NCBI GenBank assembly: GCA_023382655.1
Contig: JAHDWK010000029.1
Coordinates: forward strand, 1 to 64,000
Source: Anaerolineae bacterium
GTDB lineage: Bacteria > Chloroflexota > Anaerolineae > Promineifilales > Promineifilaceae
Length of the DNA: 64,000 nucleotides
Direction of reading: 5' to 3'
Under the pieces are notes generated by a model, which did not search any database, was not told the origin of the DNA, and saw only the letters and a list, made by a program, of their open reading frames with translations. A program made the position numbers and the translations under genes. Below are positions 27,001 through 33,980 of this stretch, in pieces; position 1 is the stretch's first letter, and each line of letters opens with the position of its first letter.

Positions 27001-27623
27001 CGTCCAGATTGGGTATAGAGGCGCATCAATTGGCGATGCGCCGTTTCGTTCAGGGGGTCGAGGGTGAGCCAGCGTCGGGTGTAGGCCACGGCCGTTTCCA
27101 ATTCTCCTTGCCCGGCCAATTTTCCTGCCAGTGTTTCCAATGCTGTACCCCATTCGCGCCGCAGCGATTCTGCCTGGAGATATTGCCATTCGTCAAAATC
27201 GGGGCAATCGCGCAGCGTAAACCCGGCCATAAAATCGCCCCGGTAGAGATCAATTGCCTGGTTCACGGCCGTACTGCTCCCCTCTGCCAACAATGCCCGA
27301 AAAGCGGCCACATCCAGCCACACATCCACGCCCCGTCGCAGTGCAATCTGGTCTCGTTCGGCCTCCAGCCAACCCTCGCCCAAAATGTTGTTCACTTCCC
27401 ACAGGGCGCGGCGCAGGTAAGCCAGGGCGCGCGATTGGTCGCTGTCTGGCCAGAAAAGGGTGGCTAAGGTATCACGGGTGTGGGGCACGGCCGTGACCGC
27501 CAGGTATGCCAGTAGAGCCACTGCCTTGCGCCGGTCACTGTCTATGGGTGTGTCATCTACCTCAATCTGGGGTGATCCCAGGAGCGAAATACGCAGTTGC
27601 GCCACAAAAACCTCCGGCGGCAT
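24096..27623 (-). CDS. Large SARP/LuxR-type regulator: BTAD, NB-ARC ATPase, TPR
   Basis: About 1175 aa. The N-terminus (LRISLLGSPQIEVDDTPI) is the winged-helix trans_reg_C-like module, followed by a BTAD domain to about residue 250 (VWLDVAAFRALL). Next is an STAND-type NTPase with Walker A GPGGMGKTR near residue 313, LLVLDNMEHL as Walker B, and LPLAIELAASWLELL. The C-terminal half is TPR-like helical repeats. Such proteins are signal-integrating transcription activators held inactive until a ligand or partner binds the TPR part. ATG 27623 has AAAGGAG ten bases upstream; the frame is open to 27725. It is divergent from the secreted 5'-nucleotidase, a plausible target. Twelve ACGGCCGT copies are scattered along it. 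Confidence 0.92.
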   Translation of the reverse strand: MPPEVFVAQLRISLLGSPQIEVDDTPIDSDRRKAVALLAYLAVTAVPHTRDTLATLFWPDSDQSRALAYLRRALWEVNNILGEGWLEAERDQIALRRGVDVWLDVAAFRALLAEGSSTAVNQAIDLYRGDFMAGFTLRDCPDFDEWQYLQAESLRREWGTALETLAGKLAGQGELETAVAYTRRWLTLDPLNETAHRQLMRLYTQSGRRSAAIRQYQQCAQRLQAELAVTPEPETVALYEAIKAGEFAPTPPDFAEAIGTLPVKPETAVSQMAIGQPPLDNLPLLPTPFVGRRQLLDELGQLLHEPEHRLLTLVGPGGMGKTRLAIQLAQEQRAAFADGVCFVPLAPLESARQMVTAVAKALRFTFNDLDERSNPRQQLLDYLTGKQLLLVLDNMEHLVDGLAQNGEATLPQEILAAAPQSRIVATSRARLNVRGETLVNVAGMDVPATAVTVLTPTELETYSSLKLFALTANRIQPEFQLTPENLDLVTEICRLVEGMPLAIELAASWLELLSLAEIKEEIARNLDFLETELQDVPERQRSIRAVFESTWSLLTPAEQDAFPKLAIFVAGFTREAAQAVTDASLRVLMGLANKSLIRRGEDGRYTIHELLRQYALAYLQSHPANWQQAQAQYSDYFLHFLLAEGKKMHGPEQVSAFTAVDDARADIQNAWRWAAGQGQYDLLHQTLPVLNIFYQARSFAAEDMAMLETAVSALEQQPQPEHILFLVKCRLLRSWFAYDFYFFTSETNWRAALQVDEIYKFAEKHGLTAQLGIWLSLLGFLYSAEVNLEAGVQMMRQAYEQVCPDGQPWEIALVAHELSVGLMNLGDLEEAAYFLAENMQLNQEMQNVLGLFRSLSTLSYLQTLQHNYAAALQTLERLQPLETKIGHEWGGAFRWQRLANTLLSAGEYPLAAEAFLKAQEAYRAAGFIPGAISMASWASIAFVRAGDLAQALPLRQQSLELPGGSRTVLLAWHEWEMGDLQRIMGNQEAARHWYAQSRPLMEQLDPLGVAYYHRGMGDLALADGRDAEARQHFETCHQIAAGQLTFGQRIFHEWTCAYALVGQGRAAAKMGNWDEARAFLVEALRLAHKQAELGLSLIVITNLAAICVEQGKWPEAARLAAFALENKATWYEFRGLAGVIMAEVRDHLTVAAAAQMEADGRAQSYDDIVTEWLES

Positions 27624-27933
27624 TATAACAGAACTCCTTTGTGATGGGATGAACAGGTGAGGGGGTGAGGAGGAAACGGCCGTAATGAGGTGTCCTACGG
27701 TTGGCAAACTCATATTTGGTGACATTTGGCAGGGATACTATCTGCCAAATGTCAATTACCCGCACACTAAACTCCGGCCATAAATGATACTGGTGGTAGC
27801 AAGAGTGGTTCTTACAAAGCTCCATCAAATTACTATGTCACGTATCCGCCAGTAGCTTTCTATTTCCCGATTGTTTGTTTCTGAAATCAGCAGGCATTTG
27901 CGGATTACTGACATCCATAAGGAGTAAGTTGAT
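27624..27933. other. 310-bp divergent regulatory spacer
   Basis: No gene. It holds the Shine-Dalgarno of the regulator, a GGGATGAACAGGTGAGGGGGTGAGG word run (27645-27672), one ACGGCCGT (27676 area), the 13-bp inverted repeat at 27720-27754, and an AT-rich stretch leading to GGAGTAAG before the nucleotidase ATG. Confidence 0.6.
27720..27754. promoter_or_regulatory. Perfect 13-bp inverted repeat, candidate operator
   Basis: TGACATTTGGCAG (27720-27732) and its exact complement (27742-27754) flank 9 bp. Centre-to-centre geometry of about two helical turns would suit a dimeric regulator. It lies about 100 bp from the regulator start and 180 bp from the nucleotidase start. It could equally form an RNA hairpin. 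Confidence 0.45.
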
Positions 27934-29721
27934 ATGCGTAATCGATCAATGAATTTACTGTTAGTGATGATTTTTGCCCTGGGCATGTTGTTCGTCTCCC
28001 TGAATGTTTTTGCCTTGCAGGCAAGGGGCACGTCTGCTTCCCCCAGGCCAGGCGCCGTTTTAGGCGAAGGAGGTACAACCCTCTATTTACCGATCCTTTA
28101 TAAGGACTATAACCCGGCTGAATGGTTAGACCTGACCATTCTGCACACCAACGACTTCCATGCACGGGTGGATGAGTATAACCGGAATGGCGCCTGGTGT
28201 ACGCCGGACGATGCCGTTGCCGGCCTTTGTATTGGTGGCGCGCCGCGTCTGGCCACGGCCGTGAATGCCATCCGCGACAACGCCGAAAACGTGCTGGTGC
28301 TAGACGCCGGCGACCAGTTCCAGGGCACGTTGTTTTACAACCTGTACAAGGGCGACGTGTTAACGCTCACCATGAACTATATTGGCTATGACGCCATGGC
28401 TGTGGGCAACCACGAGTTTGACAATGGCCCTGAAGTATTCGCCAACTTCATCTCTGGCGCTGAATTCCCTGTCCTCAGCGCCAACATTGACGCCAGCGCC
28501 GATCCCTATTTACAGGATATGATCCTCCCCTACGTTATCGTGGAGCGAGACGGTCATGATATTGGGATCATTGGTCTAACCACACCGGATACCACCAACA
28601 TTTCCAGCCCCGGCCCGAACATCACCTTTACCATGCCCATAAGTGCTTTGCAGGCGACGGCGGACGAACTCACGGCTATGGGCATTGACAAAATCATCGC
28701 CTTAACCCACATAGGTTATGAGGCAGACCTGGATTTGGCGGCTCAGGTAACAGATGTGGACATTATCATCGGTGGGCATAGCCACAGTTTCCTTTACTAT
28801 CCGGCAGAACCCATCACCTTCACGCCGCCCGTGTTCCCCCAATTTGGCGCTTTGATACCCGCGGGTGAATATCCTACAGTTGTGGAAAGCCCGGCCGAGG
28901 AGCCGGTGCTGGTGGTAACGGCTTACCAATGGGGTACTTTCCTGGGACACCTGGATGTGACGTTTGGCCCCGACGGCCTGGTCCATTTCCACAATGGCAA
29001 TCCCATCTTCCTGGGTGCTGACATGGAAAAAGACCCGGTTCTGGATGTGATGTTGCAGCCGTTTCGGGATGGTGTCGCCGATTTGCGGACGACGGTGGTG
29101 GGCACAACAACCGTGGACTTGCTCATCGTTGACGGCGGCCAGCAAATTTGCCGCCTGGGTGAATGTTTGATGGGAAACCTGGTGGCCGATGCCATGTTGT
29201 GGAAGGTCAATGAACTCTTGGATCCGGCAGATCAATACCAGATCGCCTTTCAAAATGGGGGTGGGTTGCGTGCTCCCATCATCTCTGGCACGGTGACGAT
29301 GGGCAATGTGCTGGAAACCCTGCCCTTTGGCAATGCTATCGCTACCTTTGAATTGCAAGGGCAGTATGTGGTCGAAGCATTGGAAAATGGCGCGCGCCTC
29401 TATCCCAGCACCAATGGTGGTTTTGCCCAGGTCTCCGGGCTGCGGTATGTGATCGATCCGGCACAGGATGTGGGTTCGCGTATCGTCAACGTGGAAGTAT
29501 GGAATGGAACGGGCTGGGATCCGCTCGATCCGAGTGCGATGTATAAAGTAGTGACCAATGACTTTATGCGTCGTGGTGGTGACAACTACACCATGTTCTG
29601 GGATTATGCCGTGAATCCATATGATTTTGGCCCGGCGTTGGATGAGGCACTGGCCGAATACTTCCGGACTTTTTCACCGGTAACGCCGGTTATTGAAGGG
29701 CGCATTACTTTTGTGCCCTGA
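27934..29721 (+). CDS. Secreted 5'-nucleotidase/2',3'-cyclic phosphodiesterase family protein
   Basis: 595 aa with an N-terminal signal peptide (residues 1-29, LLLVMIFALGMLFVSLNVFA). A TLYLPILYKDY motif follows. The metallophosphatase domain starts at LTILHTNDFHARV (about residue 68), continues with LDAGDQFQG, VGNHEFDNG, and IIGGHSHSF. The 5_nucleotid_C domain includes QNGGGLRAPI and the adenine-stacking GGDNYTMFWD-type end. It hydrolyses extracellular nucleotides to nucleosides and phosphate. Its ATG follows AAGGAGTAAGTTGAT. It is followed by a strong terminator at 29806. Confidence 0.93.
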   Translation: MRNRSMNLLLVMIFALGMLFVSLNVFALQARGTSASPRPGAVLGEGGTTLYLPILYKDYNPAEWLDLTILHTNDFHARVDEYNRNGAWCTPDDAVAGLCIGGAPRLATAVNAIRDNAENVLVLDAGDQFQGTLFYNLYKGDVLTLTMNYIGYDAMAVGNHEFDNGPEVFANFISGAEFPVLSANIDASADPYLQDMILPYVIVERDGHDIGIIGLTTPDTTNISSPGPNITFTMPISALQATADELTAMGIDKIIALTHIGYEADLDLAAQVTDVDIIIGGHSHSFLYYPAEPITFTPPVFPQFGALIPAGEYPTVVESPAEEPVLVVTAYQWGTFLGHLDVTFGPDGLVHFHNGNPIFLGADMEKDPVLDVMLQPFRDGVADLRTTVVGTTTVDLLIVDGGQQICRLGECLMGNLVADAMLWKVNELLDPADQYQIAFQNGGGLRAPIISGTVTMGNVLETLPFGNAIATFELQGQYVVEALENGARLYPSTNGGFAQVSGLRYVIDPAQDVGSRIVNVEVWNGTGWDPLDPSAMYKVVTNDFMRRGGDNYTMFWDYAVNPYDFGPALDEALAEYFRTFSPVTPVIEGRITFVP

Positions 29722-29805
29722 CCATAGAGTTTTCTGTTTTTAGCTCGTAGTAACAACTTTAGCCGGTTCTCCCCGCCAAAGCGGTGACTACAAACCCAGA
29801 TGGAG

Positions 29806-29843
29806 AAGCGGGAAGGAAATGAAATTCCTTCCCGCTTTTTGTT
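29806..29843 (+). terminator. Rho-independent terminator after 5'-nucleotidase
   Basis: A 13-bp perfect stem (29806-29818 / 29825-29837), loop ATGAAA, followed by TTTTG. It lies 85 bp after the nucleotidase stop. Confidence 0.9.
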
Positions 29844-29904
29844 GAATCGGTTTATAATCTCTCCAACCTTCAGGCGCATGGCCTGACAACCAGGAGGACA
29901 AAAC

Positions 29905-30357
29905 ATGAACATTCCCCCCATTATCTGGCTCATTCTCATTATCGTGGCGCTGCTGATGGTCGGCGTGTATTGGTTGATGCGGCGGCAGGCAAAGAAGGTG
30001 AATTTGACACGGCCGTCGTCCCCCGACGAAAAACCCGAATGGCTGCGCACTATGCCCCCACCGGAAACCGTGGCCGCTACCAAAGCGGATGGCGAAGGCA
30101 TTACCCTCTATGACTATGACGAAGGCGAACAAGAAGCCGCCCCCTTTGCCGAGCAGGTGGAGGATATTTTATACAGCCTGATGGAAGAGGAGCCATCGCT
30201 GGCCAAAGTACAAGTGGATTTGGGCACGGCCGCTGATGGCGGTCTGGAAATCTTGGTGGATGGCGTTGCCTACACGGATGTGGCTGCTGTCCCCGATGAA
30301 AAGCTGCGATTGCTGATCCAGCAGGCCATTGAAAAGTGGGAAGCGTATCATTCGTGA
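29905..30357 (+). CDS. Small single-pass membrane protein, unknown function
   Basis: 150-aa protein not assigned to a family. One N-terminal transmembrane helix (residues 6-25) is followed by a basic stop-transfer RRQAKK and a cytoplasmic acidic region. The C-terminal 65 residues (from AEQVEDILYSLMEE) look like a compact alpha/beta domain. A strong AGGAGG precedes ATG 29905 by 9 bases. It is flanked by the terminator at 29806 and a word repeat at 30357, so is probably monocistronic. Confidence 0.75.
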   Translation: MNIPPIIWLILIIVALLMVGVYWLMRRQAKKVNLTRPSSPDEKPEWLRTMPPPETVAATKADGEGITLYDYDEGEQEAAPFAEQVEDILYSLMEEEPSLAKVQVDLGTAADGGLEILVDGVAYTDVAAVPDEKLRLLIQQAIEKWEAYHS

Positions 30358-30396
30358 TGCGTGTGGCGTGAAAGGTCACGCATCACGCATCACAAT
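30350..30396. repeat. Word-repeat hairpin (GCGTGATGC type)
   Basis: GTGATGCGTGTGGCGTGAAAGG pairs with TCACGCATCACGCATCAC. It overlaps the stop of the membrane protein gene. The same family occurs at 41540-41596. Confidence 0.8.
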
Positions 30397-30464
30397 TTAG
30401 CATTTGGTGAAACAAAAGGAGGGGCGTTTGTTGGCTACGGCCGTGCCTGTTATAGTTCCTCACC

Positions 30465-31820
30465 ATGACAAAACGAACAGTGATTGGGCTTGTTGTGAGC
30501 CTGATCTTGTTGGCGGGAGCCATCACCCAGACCACCAAAGCGCAGTCGGCGGATGCTATTTTGCAGCAGGTGAACCAGTTTCGCCTGAATAATGGGCTGC
30601 CTCCCTTCACTTACAACGGGGCGCTGGCTTCGGCCGCCCAAAACCAGGCCAATTACATGGCCGAATTTGGCGTTTTTAGCAGCCACATGGGGTATGGTGG
30701 TTCCTGGCCGCAAGGCCGGGCCAATTCCGCCGGGTACAGCGGGCAGGTAACGGAAAACATCGTCGGTGGCACCAACCTGACCGCCCCACGTGGCCTCACC
30801 TGGTGGGTGAACAGCCCCACCCATTACAATACCCTCATCACTACCCGTTATACCGAAGCCGGTACCGGGTATGCCAGAGCCGGTGATGTTAACTATTTTG
30901 TTCTGGTGGTGGGGCAGCCGGGCAACGCGCCCATTCAACCGGCGGCTATTGCCAACAATAACTATCCTGGTGCGCTGTTTATCACCCCTATTACTCTGGC
31001 TGAGCCGGGTGAAGATGGCTCCATTGTGCATCTGGTGCAGGAGGGGCAGGCGCTGTGGTCATTGGCGGCGCATTATGATGTGCACCTGTCCGATTTGCTG
31101 CTTTATAATCATTTGCAGGCTGACTCTTTTGTGCATACCGGCGACGAAATCATCATCCGGCTGCCGGATGGTGCGCCGATTCCGCCCACACCGACGCCAC
31201 CCACCACACACAAAGTGCGCGAGGGTGAGTCGCTGTGGACGATTGCGGCACTGTATAACGTGCGCATTGGTGATGTGATGTGGTACAACAATCTATCGGA
31301 AGAGTCGGTATTACAGCCAGACCAGGAAGTGAAGATTCGGCTGGCGGCCGGGGAACTGCCGCCGCCGACGCCGACGCCCATCATTAACCACATTGTGCGC
31401 ACTGGACAGACGCCCTGGGAAATTGCCCTGGCCTATGGACTGACGCTGGAGCAATTGCTGGAATACAACAATATGGCGGCCAACGCCATCATCAAACCGG
31501 GGGATGAACTGCGCATTCGCCCGTTTGACACCCCTACGCCTACGCCGCTGCCCACTTCTACAGCCACACCACCCACGCCAACGGCCACCGTCACCCCCAC
31601 GCCGACATCACGCTCGTTTCCGCTGGCGGAAGGCACGGCCGTAGCCGCCAATTTTCAGACGGCCGGAGTGTCCGGGGCTGCCCCTACCCCCCACACCATG
31701 CAGAACCAATCAACCACCCTGGCCCGCCCCTGGTTGTGGGGCACGGCCGTGTTTGTCATCGGCTTGCTGGCCCTGGGCGGTGCGTTCGTATTTGCCCTAC
31801 GGAAAGAGAAAATTTCGTAA
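30465..31820 (+). CDS. CAP-domain protein with three LysM repeats
   Basis: 451-aa exported protein. Signal sequence (residues 5-26), CAP/SCP domain (about 30-150; NQFRLNNGLPPF, ENIVGGTN, and the late VLVVGQPG), then three LysM modules starting at VHLVQEGQALWSL (about 187), HKVREGESLWTI (about 246) and HIVRTGQTPWEI (about 308). A Pro/Thr-rich linker (about 356-390) precedes a C-terminal transmembrane helix (about 425-445) and a KEK tail. LysM implies binding to peptidoglycan or another GlcNAc polymer; the CAP activity is unknown. Confidence 0.9.
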   Translation: MTKRTVIGLVVSLILLAGAITQTTKAQSADAILQQVNQFRLNNGLPPFTYNGALASAAQNQANYMAEFGVFSSHMGYGGSWPQGRANSAGYSGQVTENIVGGTNLTAPRGLTWWVNSPTHYNTLITTRYTEAGTGYARAGDVNYFVLVVGQPGNAPIQPAAIANNNYPGALFITPITLAEPGEDGSIVHLVQEGQALWSLAAHYDVHLSDLLLYNHLQADSFVHTGDEIIIRLPDGAPIPPTPTPPTTHKVREGESLWTIAALYNVRIGDVMWYNNLSEESVLQPDQEVKIRLAAGELPPPTPTPIINHIVRTGQTPWEIALAYGLTLEQLLEYNNMAANAIIKPGDELRIRPFDTPTPTPLPTSTATPPTPTATVTPTPTSRSFPLAEGTAVAANFQTAGVSGAAPTPHTMQNQSTTLARPWLWGTAVFVIGLLALGGAFVFALRKEKIS

Positions 31821-31882
31821 TCCGTGAACCGTGAACCGTAATCCGTTGTCGGTTCACGGATTACGCATCAGGGATTACGGAT
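31818..31882. repeat. Word-repeat hairpin (CCGTAATCC type)
   Basis: CGTAATCCGTGAACCGTGAACCGTAATCCG on the left; CGGTTCACGGATTACGCATCAGGGATTACGG on the right. It lies between convergent genes and is read into the last codons of trpF (VIPDA). Confidence 0.85.
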
Positions 31883-32559
31883 TTGGCATTGGTAATAAAC
31901 GCCCGCACCAGTGCCGGGTCTTTACGGCCGGGGACAAATTCCACACCACTGGCGACGTCAACGACATACGGCCGTACCATTTGTACTGCCTCTGCTACAT
32001 TATCCGGCGTCAGCCCGCCGGCCAACATCAAACCCGGCACTTGCCGGGCCAGGTGGGCGCAGATAGTCCAATCGGCCGTCTGGCCGGTGCCGCCGCGTAG
32101 GGTGGGGTGGTAGGCGTCTATGAGGAGGGTGGGAGATTGGGAGATTGGCGGTGGGGACACCGCGAGATTGGGAGATTGGGGTGGAACGTACCATTCGGCG
32201 TCGGTTTCAGCTTCGACAAGGGAGGTGGGGCGCAGGGCTTTGTAGGCACGGCCGTACAGCGGCGAGCATTCATCCCCCACCAGCCAGGGTGGTTCATCCC
32301 CGTGCAACTGCGCCAGGTCAAGTTGACACGCAGCCATGATTTCGGCCATCCGTTCCGGCGTTTCGTTTACAAACACCCCCACCAGCACCGGACAGTTATC
32401 TAGCTGCCGCAGCCGCGCCGTGATGGTTTGGGCCGCATCGGGGGTGATGCTCCGTTTGCCCGGCGGGTAAAAAATAAAACCGAGGAAATCTGCGCCCGCC
32501 TCGGCCGCCAGCAGTGCATCTTTCAGATTTGTCGTGCCACAAATTTTGACTTTTACCAT
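31861..32559 (-). CDS. trpF: Phosphoribosylanthranilate isomerase with internal repeat insertion
   Basis: 232-aa TIM-barrel TrpF, which isomerises PRA to CdRP in tryptophan synthesis. It starts MVKVKICGTTNLKDAL, with catalytic Cys7, and has FYPPGKRSI, LVGVFVN, LAQLHGDE, the late LAGGLTPDNV and VDVASGVE (catalytic Asp). Between WYVPP and LLIDAYH about 18-25 residues are encoded by a GAGATTGGGAGATTGG word repeat (32128-32183), in frame and rich in P, S and Q. The frame remains intact, so the enzyme may tolerate this as a surface loop. The longer frame to 32682 overlaps the divergent sigma gene and was rejected. No other trp gene is present. Confidence 0.93.
   Translation of the reverse strand: MVKVKICGTTNLKDALLAAEAGADFLGFIFYPPGKRSITPDAAQTITARLRQLDNCPVLVGVFVNETPERMAEIMAACQLDLAQLHGDEPPWLVGDECSPLYGRAYKALRPTSLVEAETDAEWYVPPQSPNLAVSPPPISQSPTLLIDAYHPTLRGGTGQTADWTICAHLARQVPGLMLAGGLTPDNVAEAVQMVRPYVVDVASGVEFVPGRKDPALVRAFITNAKSVIPDA
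32128..32183. repeat. Word-repeat element inside trpF
   Basis: GGGAGATTGGGAGATTGG, a core hairpin GGCGGTGGGGACACCGCGAG (32147-32166), and a second GAGATTGGGAGATTGG. The core matches, with one mismatch, the reverse complement of 48727-48746 inside the acyl-AMP ligase gene. Confidence 0.85.
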
Positions 32560-32570
32560 AAACCATGATC

Positions 32571-32599
32571 CGTAACGCGATTTGGAAAATCGCGCTACG
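32571..32599. repeat. Hairpin in trpF/sigma divergent spacer
   Basis: CGTAACGCGATTT pairs with AAATCGCGCTACG with one mismatch around a short GGA loop, between trpF and the sigma factor gene. It sits just upstream of the sigma -10 element. Confidence 0.65.
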
Positions 32600-32623
32600 T
32601 GTAATACTTTTTTGCCTGCTCCG

Positions 32624-32629
32624 TATAAT
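32624..32629 (+). promoter_or_regulatory. TATAAT -10 element of the sigma factor operon
   Basis: Perfect TATAAT only 6-9 bases before the first usable start codon (ATGATG at 32636). A transcript from it would be nearly leaderless. No good -35 was found. Confidence 0.4.
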
Positions 32630-32635
32630 GCTTTG

Positions 32636-33166
32636 ATGATGGCAAAATCACTCTCTATTCCCTGGTTCAGGGCCGCCGCCACCGAAGCGGACTTCGCCGA
32701 ACTATACCACGCCGAACTGCCGCGTGTGTATAACTTCTTCCGTTACCGTGTGGGCGACGGGCCGCTGGCCGAAGACCTGACGGCGGAAACGTTCGAGAAG
32801 GCGTGGCGCAATCGTGACCGCTACCGGCGTGACCTGGCGGCCTTTTCCACCTGGTTGTTTACCATTGCCCGGCGGGTGGCGACAGACCACTACCGCAAAA
32901 CGCGGCCAGAAATCCCGCTGGATGAAGTGAGCCATCTCCCCCATGATGAAAATATGGAGGAGTGGGCGCAACAACAGGCCGACTTTACCCGTTTGTCCCT
33001 CCTCCTTTCCCGGCTTGCAGACCGTGACCGAGAGTTGGTGGCTCTCAAGTACGGCGCCGGTCTCACCAACCGCACCATCGCGGGTCTCACCGGGCTATCA
33101 GAATCCAATGTCGGCGTCATTCTCCATCGGACGCTGCAAACGTTACGCAGCGAATGGGAGGGTTAA
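32636..33166 (+). CDS. ECF RNA polymerase sigma factor
   Basis: 176-aa sigma-70 family ECF factor. Region 2 runs from FAELYHAELPRVYNFFRYRVG through EDLTAETFEKAWRNRDRY to FSTWLFTIARRVATDHYRK. Region 4 holds LADRDRELVALKYGAGLTNRTIAGLTGLSESNVGVILHRTL, a helix-turn-helix for -35 recognition. The next gene, two bases after the stop, encodes its membrane-anchored partner, so this is a sigma/regulator pair. ATG 32636 or 32639 is the start. Confidence 0.93.
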   Translation: MMAKSLSIPWFRAAATEADFAELYHAELPRVYNFFRYRVGDGPLAEDLTAETFEKAWRNRDRYRRDLAAFSTWLFTIARRVATDHYRKTRPEIPLDEVSHLPHDENMEEWAQQQADFTRLSLLLSRLADRDRELVALKYGAGLTNRTIAGLTGLSESNVGVILHRTLQTLRSEWEG

Positions 33167-33168
33167 TT

Positions 33169-33933
33169 ATGAACGATGATTTTCTAACCCGCTTTCGTAA
33201 GACGCCACGAGCGGAATTCGAGGCGGACCTTTACCGGAGGATTTCTAAACCGATGAGTACCTCAACGACTCTGTTTCCCCGTCGCCGGCTGGCGCTGACT
33301 TTTGCCGCCGTGCTGCTGGTTTTGGCCGTGGTCCTGGCTGCTTCGCCCGGGGCGCGGGCGCTGGCGGCGGGCTTTTTACGCCAGATTGGCGTGATGACGC
33401 TCAGTGATCGCCCGGCAGGTGAGCCGGTGCTGATTGCCCCGCCTTCACCGGAACAGTTGGCGCTGGCCGAGGCTACGGCTACGCCCATTGTCCCCACATC
33501 GCTGTCCGGCACGCCGCTGGAAGTAGCCATTGCCCAGGCCGGTTTTTCGCCTTATCTGCCGGGTTATCTGCCCGCTGGTTTCACCCAGGTGGAACTGGTA
33601 GCCGCCGAATACCTGGACGATGAGGGCATTGGGCATGGTATGGGCATTTTTGCCACCTACCTTTCGCCGACGGATGGTTATCTGGCCGTCCAGACCACCG
33701 GCTTTGATGAACGCGCCCAAGATGTGGCCATGGGCGGCCATACCATGACCGACGTAACTGTGAATGGGCAGCCGGGTGTATGGATCGAGGCACTGCCGTT
33801 TGAATCGTCGCTGGTTTCCAGCCGGGCCATTAACATGTTGTTGTGGTCAGAAAATGGGTATGTGTTGGCGGTGCAGGCTGACCAGCTACCGCTGGCCGAA
33901 GTGCTGAAGATCGCCGAATCACTCAGCCAATAG
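33169..33933 (+). CDS. Membrane-anchored DUF4367-like protein, putative sigma regulator
   Basis: 254-aa protein with a short cytoplasmic N-terminus (about 40 residues), one transmembrane helix (about 45-66) and an extracytoplasmic domain whose C-terminal half (from GYLPAGFTQVELV to the end) resembles DUF4367 domains found fused to anti-sigma factors. There is no obvious zinc-finger ZAS motif (no HxxxCxxC), so anti-sigma function is inferred from topology and position. GGGAGG precedes ATG 33169. Confidence 0.8.
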   Translation: MNDDFLTRFRKTPRAEFEADLYRRISKPMSTSTTLFPRRRLALTFAAVLLVLAVVLAASPGARALAAGFLRQIGVMTLSDRPAGEPVLIAPPSPEQLALAEATATPIVPTSLSGTPLEVAIAQAGFSPYLPGYLPAGFTQVELVAAEYLDDEGIGHGMGIFATYLSPTDGYLAVQTTGFDERAQDVAMGGHTMTDVTVNGQPGVWIEALPFESSLVSSRAINMLLWSENGYVLAVQADQLPLAEVLKIAESLSQ

Positions 33934-33946
33934 TGTATTGTGCGGT

Positions 33947-33980
33947 AGACTTGACAGGTGTTTTTACACCTGTCAGGTCT
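33947..33980. terminator. Bidirectional hairpin (AGACYTGACAGGT type)
   Basis: A 15-bp stem with one G-U pair (33947-33961 / 33966-33980) and a TTTT loop between two convergent genes. Nearly the same stem terminates genes at 58651-58683, so this terminator is itself a dispersed repeat. Confidence 0.75.

Noticed and set aside
31530..31620. Low-complexity Pro/Thr-coding stretch as a tandem DNA repeat
   Set aside because: It is an ordinary linker between LysM modules and a membrane helix, common in exported proteins; codons vary.
32560..32682. 41-residue extension of trpF
   Set aside because: TrpF begins at MVKVKICG; the extension overlaps the divergent sigma factor gene.
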